Source of the DNA: Flectobacillus sp.
GTDB taxonomy: Bacteria; Bacteroidota; Bacteroidia; Cytophagales; Spirosomataceae
DNA length: 6,432 bases
NCBI GenBank assembly: GCA_029865665.1
Contig: JARXAV010000241.1
Span: forward strand, 1 to 6,432
Direction: 5' to 3'
Shown: piece by piece, positions 1-5,737 of the stretch
Layout: every line of letters starts with the position of its first letter
Numbering within the stretch: the stretch's first letter is position 1
The notes under the pieces: generated by a model
What the model saw: the letters and a program-made list of their open reading frames with translations, nothing else
The model's database searches: none
What the model was told of the DNA's origin: nothing
Made by a program: the position numbers and the translations under genes

Positions 1-1605
1 GTAACGGTTGACGAACCTTCTATCATTGATGCCATTTCGATTTTGAGAGGGATTAAGGAAAAATACGAACTTCATCACGGGGTACGTATTCAAGATGATG
101 CCGTAATTGCGGCGGTAGAACTTTCTACCCGCTATATTTCAGATCGCTTCTTACCTGATAAAGCCATTGACTTAATGGATGAAGCTGCCGCAAAAATGCG
201 TATGGAAATCGACTCTGTCCCTGAAGAAATCGATGCTCTTCAACGTAAAATCATGCAGTTAGAAATTGAGCGAGAAGCCATCAGACGAGAAAACAACAAG
301 GAACGTGAAGGCATCATTAGCCGTGACTTAGCAGAGTTGAACGATAAGAAAAACGAATTAATGGCCAAATGGCAAGCTGAAAAGGCGGTTTTGGACAATG
401 TTCGTAAGGAAAAAGAAGCGATTGATAAGTTAAAAATAGAGGCTGAACAAGCCGAACGAGCAGGCGATTATGGTAAAGTAGCTGAAATCCGTTATGGTAA
501 GTTAGTAGAAGCTCAACAACGTTTGGCTCAGATGCAGAACGACCAGCACAGCGAACAACCAACAATGTTACAGGAGGAAGTTACGGCTGAAAACATTGCG
601 GAGGTGGTCGCTAAATGGACTGGTGTGCCTGTATCGAAAATGATGCGTGCCGAACAGGAAAAACTACTCCATCTGGAAAGTGAGTTAGGTAAACGAGTAG
701 CTGGACAAGAAGAAGCAATTGAATTAATTTCAGATGCTGTTCGTCGCTCAAGAGCAGGGATGCAAGACCCTAAACGCCCCATTGGTTCATTTATTTTCTT
801 GGGAACAACAGGGGTCGGAAAGACTGAATTAGCGAAGGCCTTGGCAGAATATTTATTCAACGACGAAAATGCCATGGTTAGAATTGATATGTCTGAGTTC
901 CAAGAACGCCATGCCGTAAGTCGCTTGATTGGTTCGCCTCCAGGCTATGTAGGGTATGACGAAGGTGGTCAGTTAACCGAAGCGGTTCGTCGCAAACCAT
1001 ATAGTGTCATCTTGCTAGACGAAATCGAAAAGGCTCACCCAGATGTTTGGAACATTTTGCTACAGGTGCTGGACGATGGTCGTTTGACAGATAACAAAGG
1101 ACGTATTGCCAACTTCAAAAATACCATTATCATTATGACCTCCAACATTGGTAGTCATATCATCCAAGAAAAAATGGGTGAGATGGAAGGCTGGAACGAC
1201 CAAATTGTGTTGGAAAAAGCCAAAGAAGAAGTAATGGTTTTATTGAAACAAGTTGTTCGTCCTGAGTTCTTAAACCGTGTGGATGAAATTGTGATGTTTG
1301 AACCGCTTTCTAAAAATAATTTACGTAAAATTATTGAAATTCAGTTCAAACAGATTCAAGAACGTTTACAAGAACAAGGCATCGTTCTGGAAGCAAGCGA
1401 CGAAGCCTTAACCTTCTTAGCAGATGAAGGCTACGACCCAACGATGGGAGCTAGACCGTTGAAACGGGTATTACAAAGACGTATTTTGAACGAATTATCA
1501 AAACTAATCTTAGGGAACACCATCCAAAAAGATTCGGTAGTACTTATGGAGTTAGATAGCAATCAGCAATTACGTTTTGTAAACGTTGCCCCGAAGGAGG
1601 TGTAA
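1..1605 (+). CDS. clpB: ATP-dependent disaggregase ClpB, C-terminal 534 residues (5' end outside window)
   Basis: Hsp100/AAA+ chaperone that threads aggregated proteins through a hexameric pore with DnaK in the cytoplasm. The frame is open from base 1 and reads VTVDEPSIIDAISILRG, the end of NBD1, so the true start lies upstream; the TTG at 43 is internal. Fragment numbering from base 1: NBD1 small domain about 1-70; charged coiled-coil middle domain about 74-185, which separates ClpB from ClpA and ClpX; NBD2 Walker A GTTGVGKTE at 268-276; pore loop GSPPGYVGYDEGG around 311-323; Walker B VILLDEIEK at 336-344; sensor 1 TSN near 380; arginine-finger region RPEFLNRVDE near 420-429; sensor 2 GARPLKR at 483-489. 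Walker A has Thr where E. coli has Pro (GPTGVGKT). The full protein is usually about 860-870 residues, so roughly 60% is here. A strong terminator follows 20 nt after the stop. ClpC is the main alternative, but the long middle domain favours ClpB. Confidence 0.97.
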   Translation, partial: VTVDEPSIIDAISILRGIKEKYELHHGVRIQDDAVIAAVELSTRYISDRFLPDKAIDLMDEAAAKMRMEIDSVPEEIDALQRKIMQLEIEREAIRRENNKEREGIISRDLAELNDKKNELMAKWQAEKAVLDNVRKEKEAIDKLKIEAEQAERAGDYGKVAEIRYGKLVEAQQRLAQMQNDQHSEQPTMLQEEVTAENIAEVVAKWTGVPVSKMMRAEQEKLLHLESELGKRVAGQEEAIELISDAVRRSRAGMQDPKRPIGSFIFLGTTGVGKTELAKALAEYLFNDENAMVRIDMSEFQERHAVSRLIGSPPGYVGYDEGGQLTEAVRRKPYSVILLDEIEKAHPDVWNILLQVLDDGRLTDNKGRIANFKNTIIIMTSNIGSHIIQEKMGEMEGWNDQIVLEKAKEEVMVLLKQVVRPEFLNRVDEIVMFEPLSKNNLRKIIEIQFKQIQERLQEQGIVLEASDEALTFLADEGYDPTMGARPLKRVLQRRILNELSKLILGNTIQKDSVVLMELDSNQQLRFVNVAPKEV

Positions 1606-1624
1606 AATCACTCAGTCAATAAGT

Positions 1625-1682
1625 AATGTCTTCCGTTAGTAGGTAACTCAAGTCTCCTACTAACGGAAGACATTCTATTTTT
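1625..1682 (+). terminator. Rho-independent terminator after clpB
   Basis: A perfect 19-bp inverted repeat: AATGTCTTCCGTTAGTAGG at 1625-1643 pairs with 1656-1674 across a 12-nt loop, followed by a T-rich tail with T5 at 1678-1682. It lies 20 nt after the clpB stop and 56 nt before the next start codon, so it most likely ends the clpB transcript. The stem is longer than the usual 6-12 bp, so it may also protect the mRNA 3' end. Confidence 0.85.
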
Positions 1683-1737
1683 AGAAAACACATCCAAAAT
1701 CACCTATAAATTCTTAATTTTATACTTCACAACAACA

Positions 1738-2454
1738 ATGAAAACGACCATGAAAATACAATTCGCCTTTTTACTTTGTTTGATTTCTAGTTATGGTTTT
1801 ACGCAAACGAAAGCAAACAAAATTCCCTTTGCTGGCTTATGGATGAACGAACGCTATGTCACTAGTATTCATACCGAACAATCCCCTTTCAAAGCTCAAA
1901 AGGTAGGAGAAATAAGTACGATTGAAATTTCAACCGTAAACGATACGGTTTCAATAGGTTGGAATTTTCATGAAGGAGAGACTTTGAAAATGACTAAAAC
2001 AAAGAATGGCTACCAATTAAATCACCTAGAGTCATCACAAACGCCCCTTTCCATGCTCTATATTAGTCAAGAAAAAAAACTAAAAGTAGGAAAAGAATTT
2101 TTCGTTAAAGTCCCTTCAGCTACCACCGAAAACTTTTTAAATACCTTACTATTCAAAGGAAGTTATCAGTTGGGGAAACAAACGGTCACCTTTGCCTTAA
2201 ACGGAAAACTTACAGGCTTGGGAAAAACGCTCTACTATCGTCCACAATTTGATTTTTTAGGAGGAGGCTTACAACAAGACGTAATGTCGATTAGTAATAC
2301 GCCTGATTTTGAAAAATACACGGACTACTTATATACATTTAAGGGCAATATCCTGACTTTATATCAAGTCAACTGTTTAGAAGGCGATCCACAAACAAAA
2401 GAGTGTTACAAAGCCAAAAAAGGTAAAGAAGTCTATCGTTTTGTAAAAAAATAG
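1738..2454 (+). CDS. Putative secreted protein of unknown function
   Basis: 238 residues, family not recognised. The N-terminus looks like a Sec signal peptide: MKTTMK, then a hydrophobic stretch IQFAFLLCLISSYGF, then a polar FTQTKA region where cleavage is likely, either before Gln-23 or after Ala-26. There is no lipobox: Cys-14 sits inside the hydrophobic core. No other membrane segment is visible. The mature part is rich in short alternating polar/hydrophobic stretches, suggesting mainly beta structure. It begins PFAGLWMNERY, faintly like the G-x-W start of lipocalin-type barrels, which is too weak to assign. The two Cys in the C-terminal VNCLEGDPQTKECY segment could form a disulfide after export. 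The start at 1738 has an alternative at 1750 (MKIQFAF), which also keeps the signal peptide. It stands alone, behind the clpB terminator and before the vapBC promoter; no clear promoter of its own was seen. Periplasmic or secreted location is inferred. Confidence 0.8.
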   Translation: MKTTMKIQFAFLLCLISSYGFTQTKANKIPFAGLWMNERYVTSIHTEQSPFKAQKVGEISTIEISTVNDTVSIGWNFHEGETLKMTKTKNGYQLNHLESSQTPLSMLYISQEKKLKVGKEFFVKVPSATTENFLNTLLFKGSYQLGKQTVTFALNGKLTGLGKTLYYRPQFDFLGGGLQQDVMSISNTPDFEKYTDYLYTFKGNILTLYQVNCLEGDPQTKECYKAKKGKEVYRFVKK

Positions 2455-2474
2455 ACTCCTCGAAGAAGGACTAT
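2451..2474 (+). terminator. Weak bulged hairpin at the end of the secreted-protein gene
   Basis: ATAG (2451-2454, containing the stop codon) pairs with CTAT (2471-2474), and TCCT (2457-2460) with AGGA (2467-2470), leaving a 2-nt AC bulge and a 6-nt loop. Only a short T-run follows (2476-2478). It could be a poor terminator between this gene and vapB, but the stem is short and may be chance. Confidence 0.25.
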
Positions 2475-2495
2475 ATTTGGCTAAATCTCATAAGC

Positions 2496-2526
2496 TTGTG
2501 TATATTTTTCATTATCTTTGTGTATA
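2496..2526 (+). promoter_or_regulatory. vapBC promoter with a candidate operator made of a 9-bp direct repeat
   Basis: The octamer TATCTTTG at 2513-2520 fits the Bacteroidota -7 consensus TAnnTTTG, 19 nt before the vapB ATG. The nearest upstream TTG (2496-2498) has only a 14-nt spacer, shorter than the usual 17-23, so the -33 element is uncertain. TTGTGTATA occurs twice, at 2496-2504 and 2518-2526, a 22-bp period or about two helical turns, with the second copy overlapping the end of the -7 box. Type II antitoxins of this class usually repress their own operon, so the repeats are plausible VapB or VapBC binding sites (inference). Confidence 0.55.
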
Positions 2527-2539
2527 AATTGATGGAATT

Positions 2540-2740
2540 ATGAGAACAAACATTGATATAAATGATGATTTAATGGCAAAAGCGATGATTGCTACAGGCT
2601 TAAAAACTAAAAAAGCGGTCATCGAAAAAGCCTTGAGTGATTTGTATTACTACTACTTAATACAAGAAATGGAGTCTTTAAGAGGAGAAAATGCTTGGGA
2701 AGGTGATTTAGACGATATGAGAACTAATAAAGAAAGGTAG
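2540..2740 (+). CDS. vapB: VapB-family antitoxin (type II toxin-antitoxin)
   Basis: 66-residue antitoxin expected to bind and neutralise the toxin encoded next to it and to repress the operon. The N-terminus MRTNIDINDDLMAKAMIATGLKTKKAVIEKAL matches the ribbon-helix-helix VapB family: a short DNA-contacting strand (MRTNIDI), then two helices with the typical TGLKTKK turn. The C-terminal part, from about residue 36 (YYYYLIQEMESLRGENAWEGDLDDM), is aromatic and acidic, the usual toxin-wrapping tail that occludes the PIN active site. The size is normal for the family. The toxin gene begins 1 nt after the stop, so the two are cotranscribed and probably translationally coupled. The start at 2540 gives the family N-terminus exactly and lies close behind a -7 promoter box. 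There is no Shine-Dalgarno sequence, as is usual in Bacteroidota. Confidence 0.9.
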   Translation: MRTNIDINDDLMAKAMIATGLKTKKAVIEKALSDLYYYYLIQEMESLRGENAWEGDLDDMRTNKER

Positions 2741-2741
2741 C

Positions 2742-3140
2742 ATGATTTTATTCGATACCTCCGTATGGATTGATTATCTCAACAAAAAACAAACAGCTCA
2801 AGTAACGGTTCTGGAAGATTTATTTGCCATTAGAGCAAGGGTTTATATCACTCCTACCATTGTACAAGAAGTATTGCAAGGAATTTCAAACCAAAAACGA
2901 TTTGAAATTACCTCGAAAGTGCTGATGGCTCAGCAAATGTTGGTAATGAACCCCATTGAAGCGGCTCTTGGTGCAGCTAATTTATACCGTTCGCTACGCC
3001 AAAAAGGCGTAACGATTCGGAAAGCCAATGATTGTTTGATAGCGGCTTATGCCATCCACTTTTCCATTGAAATATGCCATAACTATGTTGACTTCGACCA
3101 GATTGCTCAACATTCTTCTTTGAAAACGACTCCATTGTAA
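2742..3140 (+). CDS. vapC: VapC-family PIN-domain toxin ribonuclease
   Basis: 132-residue single-domain PIN protein, a predicted Mg2+-dependent endoribonuclease held inactive by the upstream VapB. In PIN order, the acidic residues are Asp-5 in the N-terminal LFDTSVWIDYL strand and turn, Glu-43 in TPTIVQEVLQGI, Asp-97 in RKANDCLIAAYA, and probably Asp-117 in HNYVDFDQIA. The last motif is usually HxDxDF; here it reads HNYVDF, so the first Asp is Tyr-115, a change tolerated in many family members. All core catalytic acids appear present and the length is normal, so it should be active. Known VapC toxins cut tRNA or rRNA; the target here cannot be predicted. Its stop codon overlaps the next start (TAATG at 3138-3142), tying the toxin gene to a glycosyltransferase gene. 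Confidence 0.93.
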   Translation: MILFDTSVWIDYLNKKQTAQVTVLEDLFAIRARVYITPTIVQEVLQGISNQKRFEITSKVLMAQQMLVMNPIEAALGAANLYRSLRQKGVTIRKANDCLIAAYAIHFSIEICHNYVDFDQIAQHSSLKTTPL

Positions 3141-4087
3141 TGACCAAGTTTCTGATTCTTCGCTTTTCGTCCATTGGTGACATCGTTCTGACAACACCCG
3201 TAATTCGTTGTCTAAAAGAACAATACCCCAATGCCGAAGTCCATTATGCGACCAAAAAGTCGTTCAAAACGCTTGTTGAAAACAATCCGCACATCGACAA
3301 GTTTCACTTATTAGAAGATAATCTTAATGATTTGATAAAGTCATTACAGGCAGAGAAGTTCGATTATGTCATAGATTTACACAATAACCTCCGCACTCGT
3401 ATCATAAAATTACGTTTGGGTAAAAAAGCGTTTACATTCGATAAGCTGAATTTCCAGAAGTGGGTCTTGGTCAAATTCAAGAAAAATCTAATGCCTGATG
3501 TACACATTGTAGATAGATACATGGATACACTCAAGTCGCTAGGTATCAAAAATGATAACAAAGGCTTGGATTATTTTATTCCTGAACGAGACGAAATGCC
3601 CATGTCTTGGTTACCCGAAAACGTTAGGAAAGGTTATGCTGTTTATGCCATTGGCGGACAGCATGAAACGAAGAAAATGCCTTTTCCAAAAATGGTTGAA
3701 CTGTGCAAAACGATCCAACTACCTTTGGTACTTATTGGAGGCAAGGAAGACAGCGAAATGGCCGAACGATTGGTAAATCACTATAAAGGGGTTAAACATA
3801 TACTGAATCTCTGTGGTAAATGTAATTTAAACCAATCGGCTTCGATTATTAAATCTTCGTTCATGGTTTATACACACGATACGGGTATGATGCACGTGGC
3901 AGCAGCCTTGAAGAAAAAAACCATTGCCATCTGGGGAAATACCGTACCTGAATTCGGGATGTACCCTTACCAAACGGAATTTATATCCATCGAAAACAAA
4001 GAGTTAGCTTGTCGTCCTTGTTCAAAAATAGGGCATAAGGAATGTCCATTGGGGCATTTTAAGTGTATGAATGATTTAACGTTTTAA
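3140..4087 (+). CDS. Glycosyltransferase family 9 (ADP-heptose:LPS heptosyltransferase-like)
   Basis: 315-residue GT-B fold transferase of the WaaC/WaaF/WaaQ type, expected to add a heptose or related sugar to lipopolysaccharide core at the cytoplasmic face of the inner membrane. Evidence: the N-terminal signature FLILRFSSIGDIVLTTPVIR (residues 4-23, with the conserved Asp-14); VIDLHNNLRT at 77-86; VLIGGKED at 197-204; the donor-site motif HDTGMMHVAAAL at 246-257 followed by TIAIWGNT. A Cys-rich tail CRPC...GHKECPLGHFKCM has Cys-291, -294, -302 and -309. The start at 3140 is well supported because family members begin this way. The ORF stops only five residues after the last Cys, so the tail may be slightly short; one inserted base would add LSKYKDLFS. 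It has no visible promoter of its own and probably depends on vapBC transcription. Donor and acceptor sugars are not knowable from sequence. Confidence 0.9.
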   Translation: MTKFLILRFSSIGDIVLTTPVIRCLKEQYPNAEVHYATKKSFKTLVENNPHIDKFHLLEDNLNDLIKSLQAEKFDYVIDLHNNLRTRIIKLRLGKKAFTFDKLNFQKWVLVKFKKNLMPDVHIVDRYMDTLKSLGIKNDNKGLDYFIPERDEMPMSWLPENVRKGYAVYAIGGQHETKKMPFPKMVELCKTIQLPLVLIGGKEDSEMAERLVNHYKGVKHILNLCGKCNLNQSASIIKSSFMVYTHDTGMMHVAAALKKKTIAIWGNTVPEFGMYPYQTEFISIENKELACRPCSKIGHKECPLGHFKCMNDLTF

Positions 4088-4111
4088 GTAAGTACAAGGA
4101 TTTATTTAGCT

Positions 4112-4176
4112 AAACCTATAAGGTTTTGGTTAAAACATTGATAATAAGAAAATTAAAAACTAAACCTTATAGGTTT
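4112..4176. repeat. Pair of mutually inverted 15-bp palindromes (REP-like)
   Basis: AAACCTATAAGGTTT at 4112-4126 and its exact reverse complement AAACCTTATAGGTTT at 4162-4176 are separated by 35 A+T-rich bases. Each copy is itself a hairpin (AAACCT/AGGTTT, 3-nt loop), and the two can also pair with each other into one long stem. They lie in the 185-bp gap between the glycosyltransferase and xisI. A pair of small palindromes facing each other is the layout of REP/BIME intergenic repeats. It may also act as transcript end or mRNA stabiliser for the vapBC-glycosyltransferase unit; no T-tract follows as a classic terminator would have. Confidence 0.7.
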
Positions 4177-4272
4177 TAACACTAACGTACTTTGTTCCAT
4201 TACTTAATCGACAGCGAAAGATTTTGACGTAAAAATGATAGTCTATAACGAAACTAAAACTTATATAGAACA

Positions 4273-4599
4273 ATGGATAAGATAGCTGAATATAAAAAAA
4301 TTGTCCGTTCATTAGTCGAAGAAGTGGTCAGTTGGAGTGATGATGAGGAAGATGGCATTGAAAACCAACTCATCACCGACGATGAACATGGGCATTATAT
4401 CTATGCAGGTGTGGGTTGGGAAAAAGAAGCAGGTAAATGGTTTTATGCAAATTTTATTCATGTTGATGTTAGAAAAGACGGAAGTGTTTGGATTCAACAT
4501 GATGGTACTGATTTGAGAATAGCAGAACGGCTAATAACCGAAGGAATTGATAGAAAAGATATTGTCATTGGGTTTCATCCACCCCATGCACGTGCTTAA
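4273..4599 (+). CDS. xisI: XisI family protein (fdxN element excision controlling factor-like), orphan
   Basis: 108 residues, about the full length of the XisI family (around 110). Family-typical pieces: an N-terminal helix MDKIAEYKKIVRSLVEEVV; an acidic linker; GHYIYAGVGWEKE at about 40-52; then the diagnostic C-terminal block IHVDVRKDGSVWIQHDGTDLRIAERLITEGIDRKDIVIGFHPP, where DGT, the LITEGI helix and the GFHPP end are the most conserved. XisI was named in Anabaena, where with XisH it is needed for excision of the fdxN element; XisH resembles a nuclease, and the XisI mechanism is unknown. XisH normally lies immediately upstream, but here the upstream gap is 185 bp of repeat-bearing DNA without a coding frame. 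The protein is not a recombinase, and no mobile element borders are seen. The downstream amidase begins 11 nt after the stop, so the two are probably cotranscribed. Confidence 0.88.
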   Translation: MDKIAEYKKIVRSLVEEVVSWSDDEEDGIENQLITDDEHGHYIYAGVGWEKEAGKWFYANFIHVDVRKDGSVWIQHDGTDLRIAERLITEGIDRKDIVIGFHPPHARA

Positions 4600-4610
4600 T
4601 TTTTTACAAA

Positions 4611-5504
4611 ATGACTAAAAAAATAAACATTGGACTTGTCCAAATGTCATGTGTTGCGGAAGTAGAAGCAAACATGGAAAAAGCCATCAAAGGCATTAGA
4701 GAAGCAGCAGCCAAAGGAGCAAATATTGTATGCTTGCAAGAGTTATTTACCTCACTTTATTTCTGTGATGTAGAAGACCACGCTAATTTTAATTTGGCAG
4801 TAGCGATTCCAGGAACAACAACGGACCGCCTTGCTGCAGTAGCCAAAGAATTGGGCGTAGTCATTGTTGCTTCCTTATTTGAAAAAAGAGCAGCAGGTTT
4901 ATACCATAACACCACGGCTGTTTTAGATGCCGATGGAACGTATTTGGGAAAATACCGCAAAATGCACATTCCTGATGACCCAGGGTATTACGAAAAATTC
5001 TACTTTACTCCAGGCGACGCATCGCAGGAACAAGGAGATGGCGATGGCTACAAAGTATTTGAAACAAAATTCGCTAAAATTGGTATATTAATATGTTGGG
5101 ATCAATGGTATCCAGAAGCGTCTCGTATCACGGCTTTGATGGGTGCAGAAGTTCTCTTCTACCCTACCGCTATCGGTTGGGACTGTAACGAAACGGATCC
5201 GAATGTTAACCGTGAACAGTATTCGGCTTGGCAAACGATTCAGCGTTCGCACGCTGTTGCCAATGGCGTACACGTAGTTTCGGTAAACCGTGTAGGACGT
5301 GAAGCGGATCAACAGTTTTGGGGTGGTAGCTTTGTAGCGAATCCGTTTGGGACGTTACTTTATTTAGGTTCGCATGACCAAGAAGAAGTACACGTTCAAG
5401 AAATTGACCTTAACAAAACGGAATATTATCGTTCAACTTGGCCATTTTTACGAGACAGACGTGTCGATAGCTATAAACAAATCACTAAACGCTTTATCGA
5501 CTAA
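4611..5504 (+). CDS. aguB: N-carbamoylputrescine amidase (nitrilase superfamily)
   Basis: Cytoplasmic hydrolase converting N-carbamoylputrescine to putrescine, CO2 and ammonia, the last step of the arginine-agmatine route to polyamines. 297 residues, normal length. The nitrilase catalytic triad is visible: Glu-44 in VCLQELFTSLYFC, Lys-117 in GKYRKMHIPDDPGYYEKFYF, and Cys-162 in IGILICWDQWYPEASR. The segments IPDDPGYYEKFYFTPGD, ILICWDQWYPE and FYPTAIGWDC are close to the AguB subgroup rather than to omega-amidases or beta-ureidopropionase. The C-terminal RSTWPFLRDRRVDSY is also typical of AguB. The start at 4611 is the only plausible one (MTKKINIGLVQM). Agmatine deiminase (AguA), its usual pathway partner and often its neighbour, is not in the window. 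It probably shares a transcript with xisI 11 nt upstream, with no obvious functional link. No convincing terminator follows. Confidence 0.93.
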   Translation: MTKKINIGLVQMSCVAEVEANMEKAIKGIREAAAKGANIVCLQELFTSLYFCDVEDHANFNLAVAIPGTTTDRLAAVAKELGVVIVASLFEKRAAGLYHNTTAVLDADGTYLGKYRKMHIPDDPGYYEKFYFTPGDASQEQGDGDGYKVFETKFAKIGILICWDQWYPEASRITALMGAEVLFYPTAIGWDCNETDPNVNREQYSAWQTIQRSHAVANGVHVVSVNRVGREADQQFWGGSFVANPFGTLLYLGSHDQEEVHVQEIDLNKTEYYRSTWPFLRDRRVDSYKQITKRFID

Positions 5505-5609
5505 TTGTACTTTTTTTACACGACTTGTTTTATTTAAAGATTCCATGAAAATATTGCATGATTTTAGAACTAAATGACAAAAATCACTGTTCAATATGAC
5601 CGTTTTTTC

Positions 5610-5617
5610 TATCTTTG
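5610..5617 (+). promoter_or_regulatory. -7 box of the desaturase promoter
   Basis: TATCTTTG matches the Bacteroidota -7 consensus TAnnTTTG and is identical to the octamer before vapB. No perfect -33 TTG exists at the right distance; CTG at 5587-5589 (20-nt spacer) is the best candidate. It implies a transcription start near 5623-5625 and a leader of about 115 nt. Confidence 0.6.
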
Positions 5618-5737
5618 CGTAAAGTCTTGTGTGAATTTCATAAATCATTCAAAATAAGGGCTGTTACATTGGTAATGGAGAGGTTTGCTCAACACGACCT
5701 AACCACAAGCCAATATTTGTAAAATCAATTATATCAA
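5618..5737 (+). promoter_or_regulatory. Long 5' leader of the desaturase gene, possibly structured, with a 15-codon upstream ORF
   Basis: About 120 nt separate the -7 box from the ATG. CTTGTG at 5626-5631 can pair with CACAAG at 5704-5709, and small hairpins are possible inside (TGAAT...ATTCA and TTAC-ATTG-GTAA). An ATG at 5675 opens a 15-codon frame (MERFAQHDLTTSQYL) ending at 5722, 15 nt before the desaturase start. No known riboswitch class is recognised. The rest of the 5505-5609 gap shows no gene. Confidence 0.3.

Noticed and set aside
1594..1602. AAGGAGGTG, a perfect Shine-Dalgarno-like sequence at the end of clpB
   Set aside because: It is read as the Lys-Glu-Val codons of ClpB. No start codon lies at a useful distance; the nearest ATG (1626) opens only six codons, inside the terminator stem.
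2532..2543. Three-codon frame ATG GAA TTA TGA overlapping the vapB start as ATGA
   Set aside because: Too short and too likely by chance in A+T-rich DNA to claim translational coupling.
2977..3231. Minus-strand open frames of 65-115 codons inside clpB, vapC, the GT9 gene, xisI, aguB and the desaturase
   Set aside because: They lie antisense to strongly supported genes, have no recognisable motifs and no promoter or spacing of their own; they are shadows.
4188..4194. TACTTTG as a -7 box for xisI
   Set aside because: It has one base fewer than TAnnTTTG between TA and TTTG, no -33 TTG was found, and it would give a leader of about 70 nt; too weak to annotate.
4088..4272. Possible xisH remnant upstream of xisI
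   Set aside because: The gap is 185 bp, shorter than xisH (about 400 bp), A+T-rich, with stops in every frame and no nuclease motif seen; it holds only the palindrome pair.
5505..5609. Terminator or small gene after aguB
   Set aside because: Only a 4-bp stem (TGTA/TACA around a T-run) is available, and the short frames overlapping aguB's end lack any coding signal.
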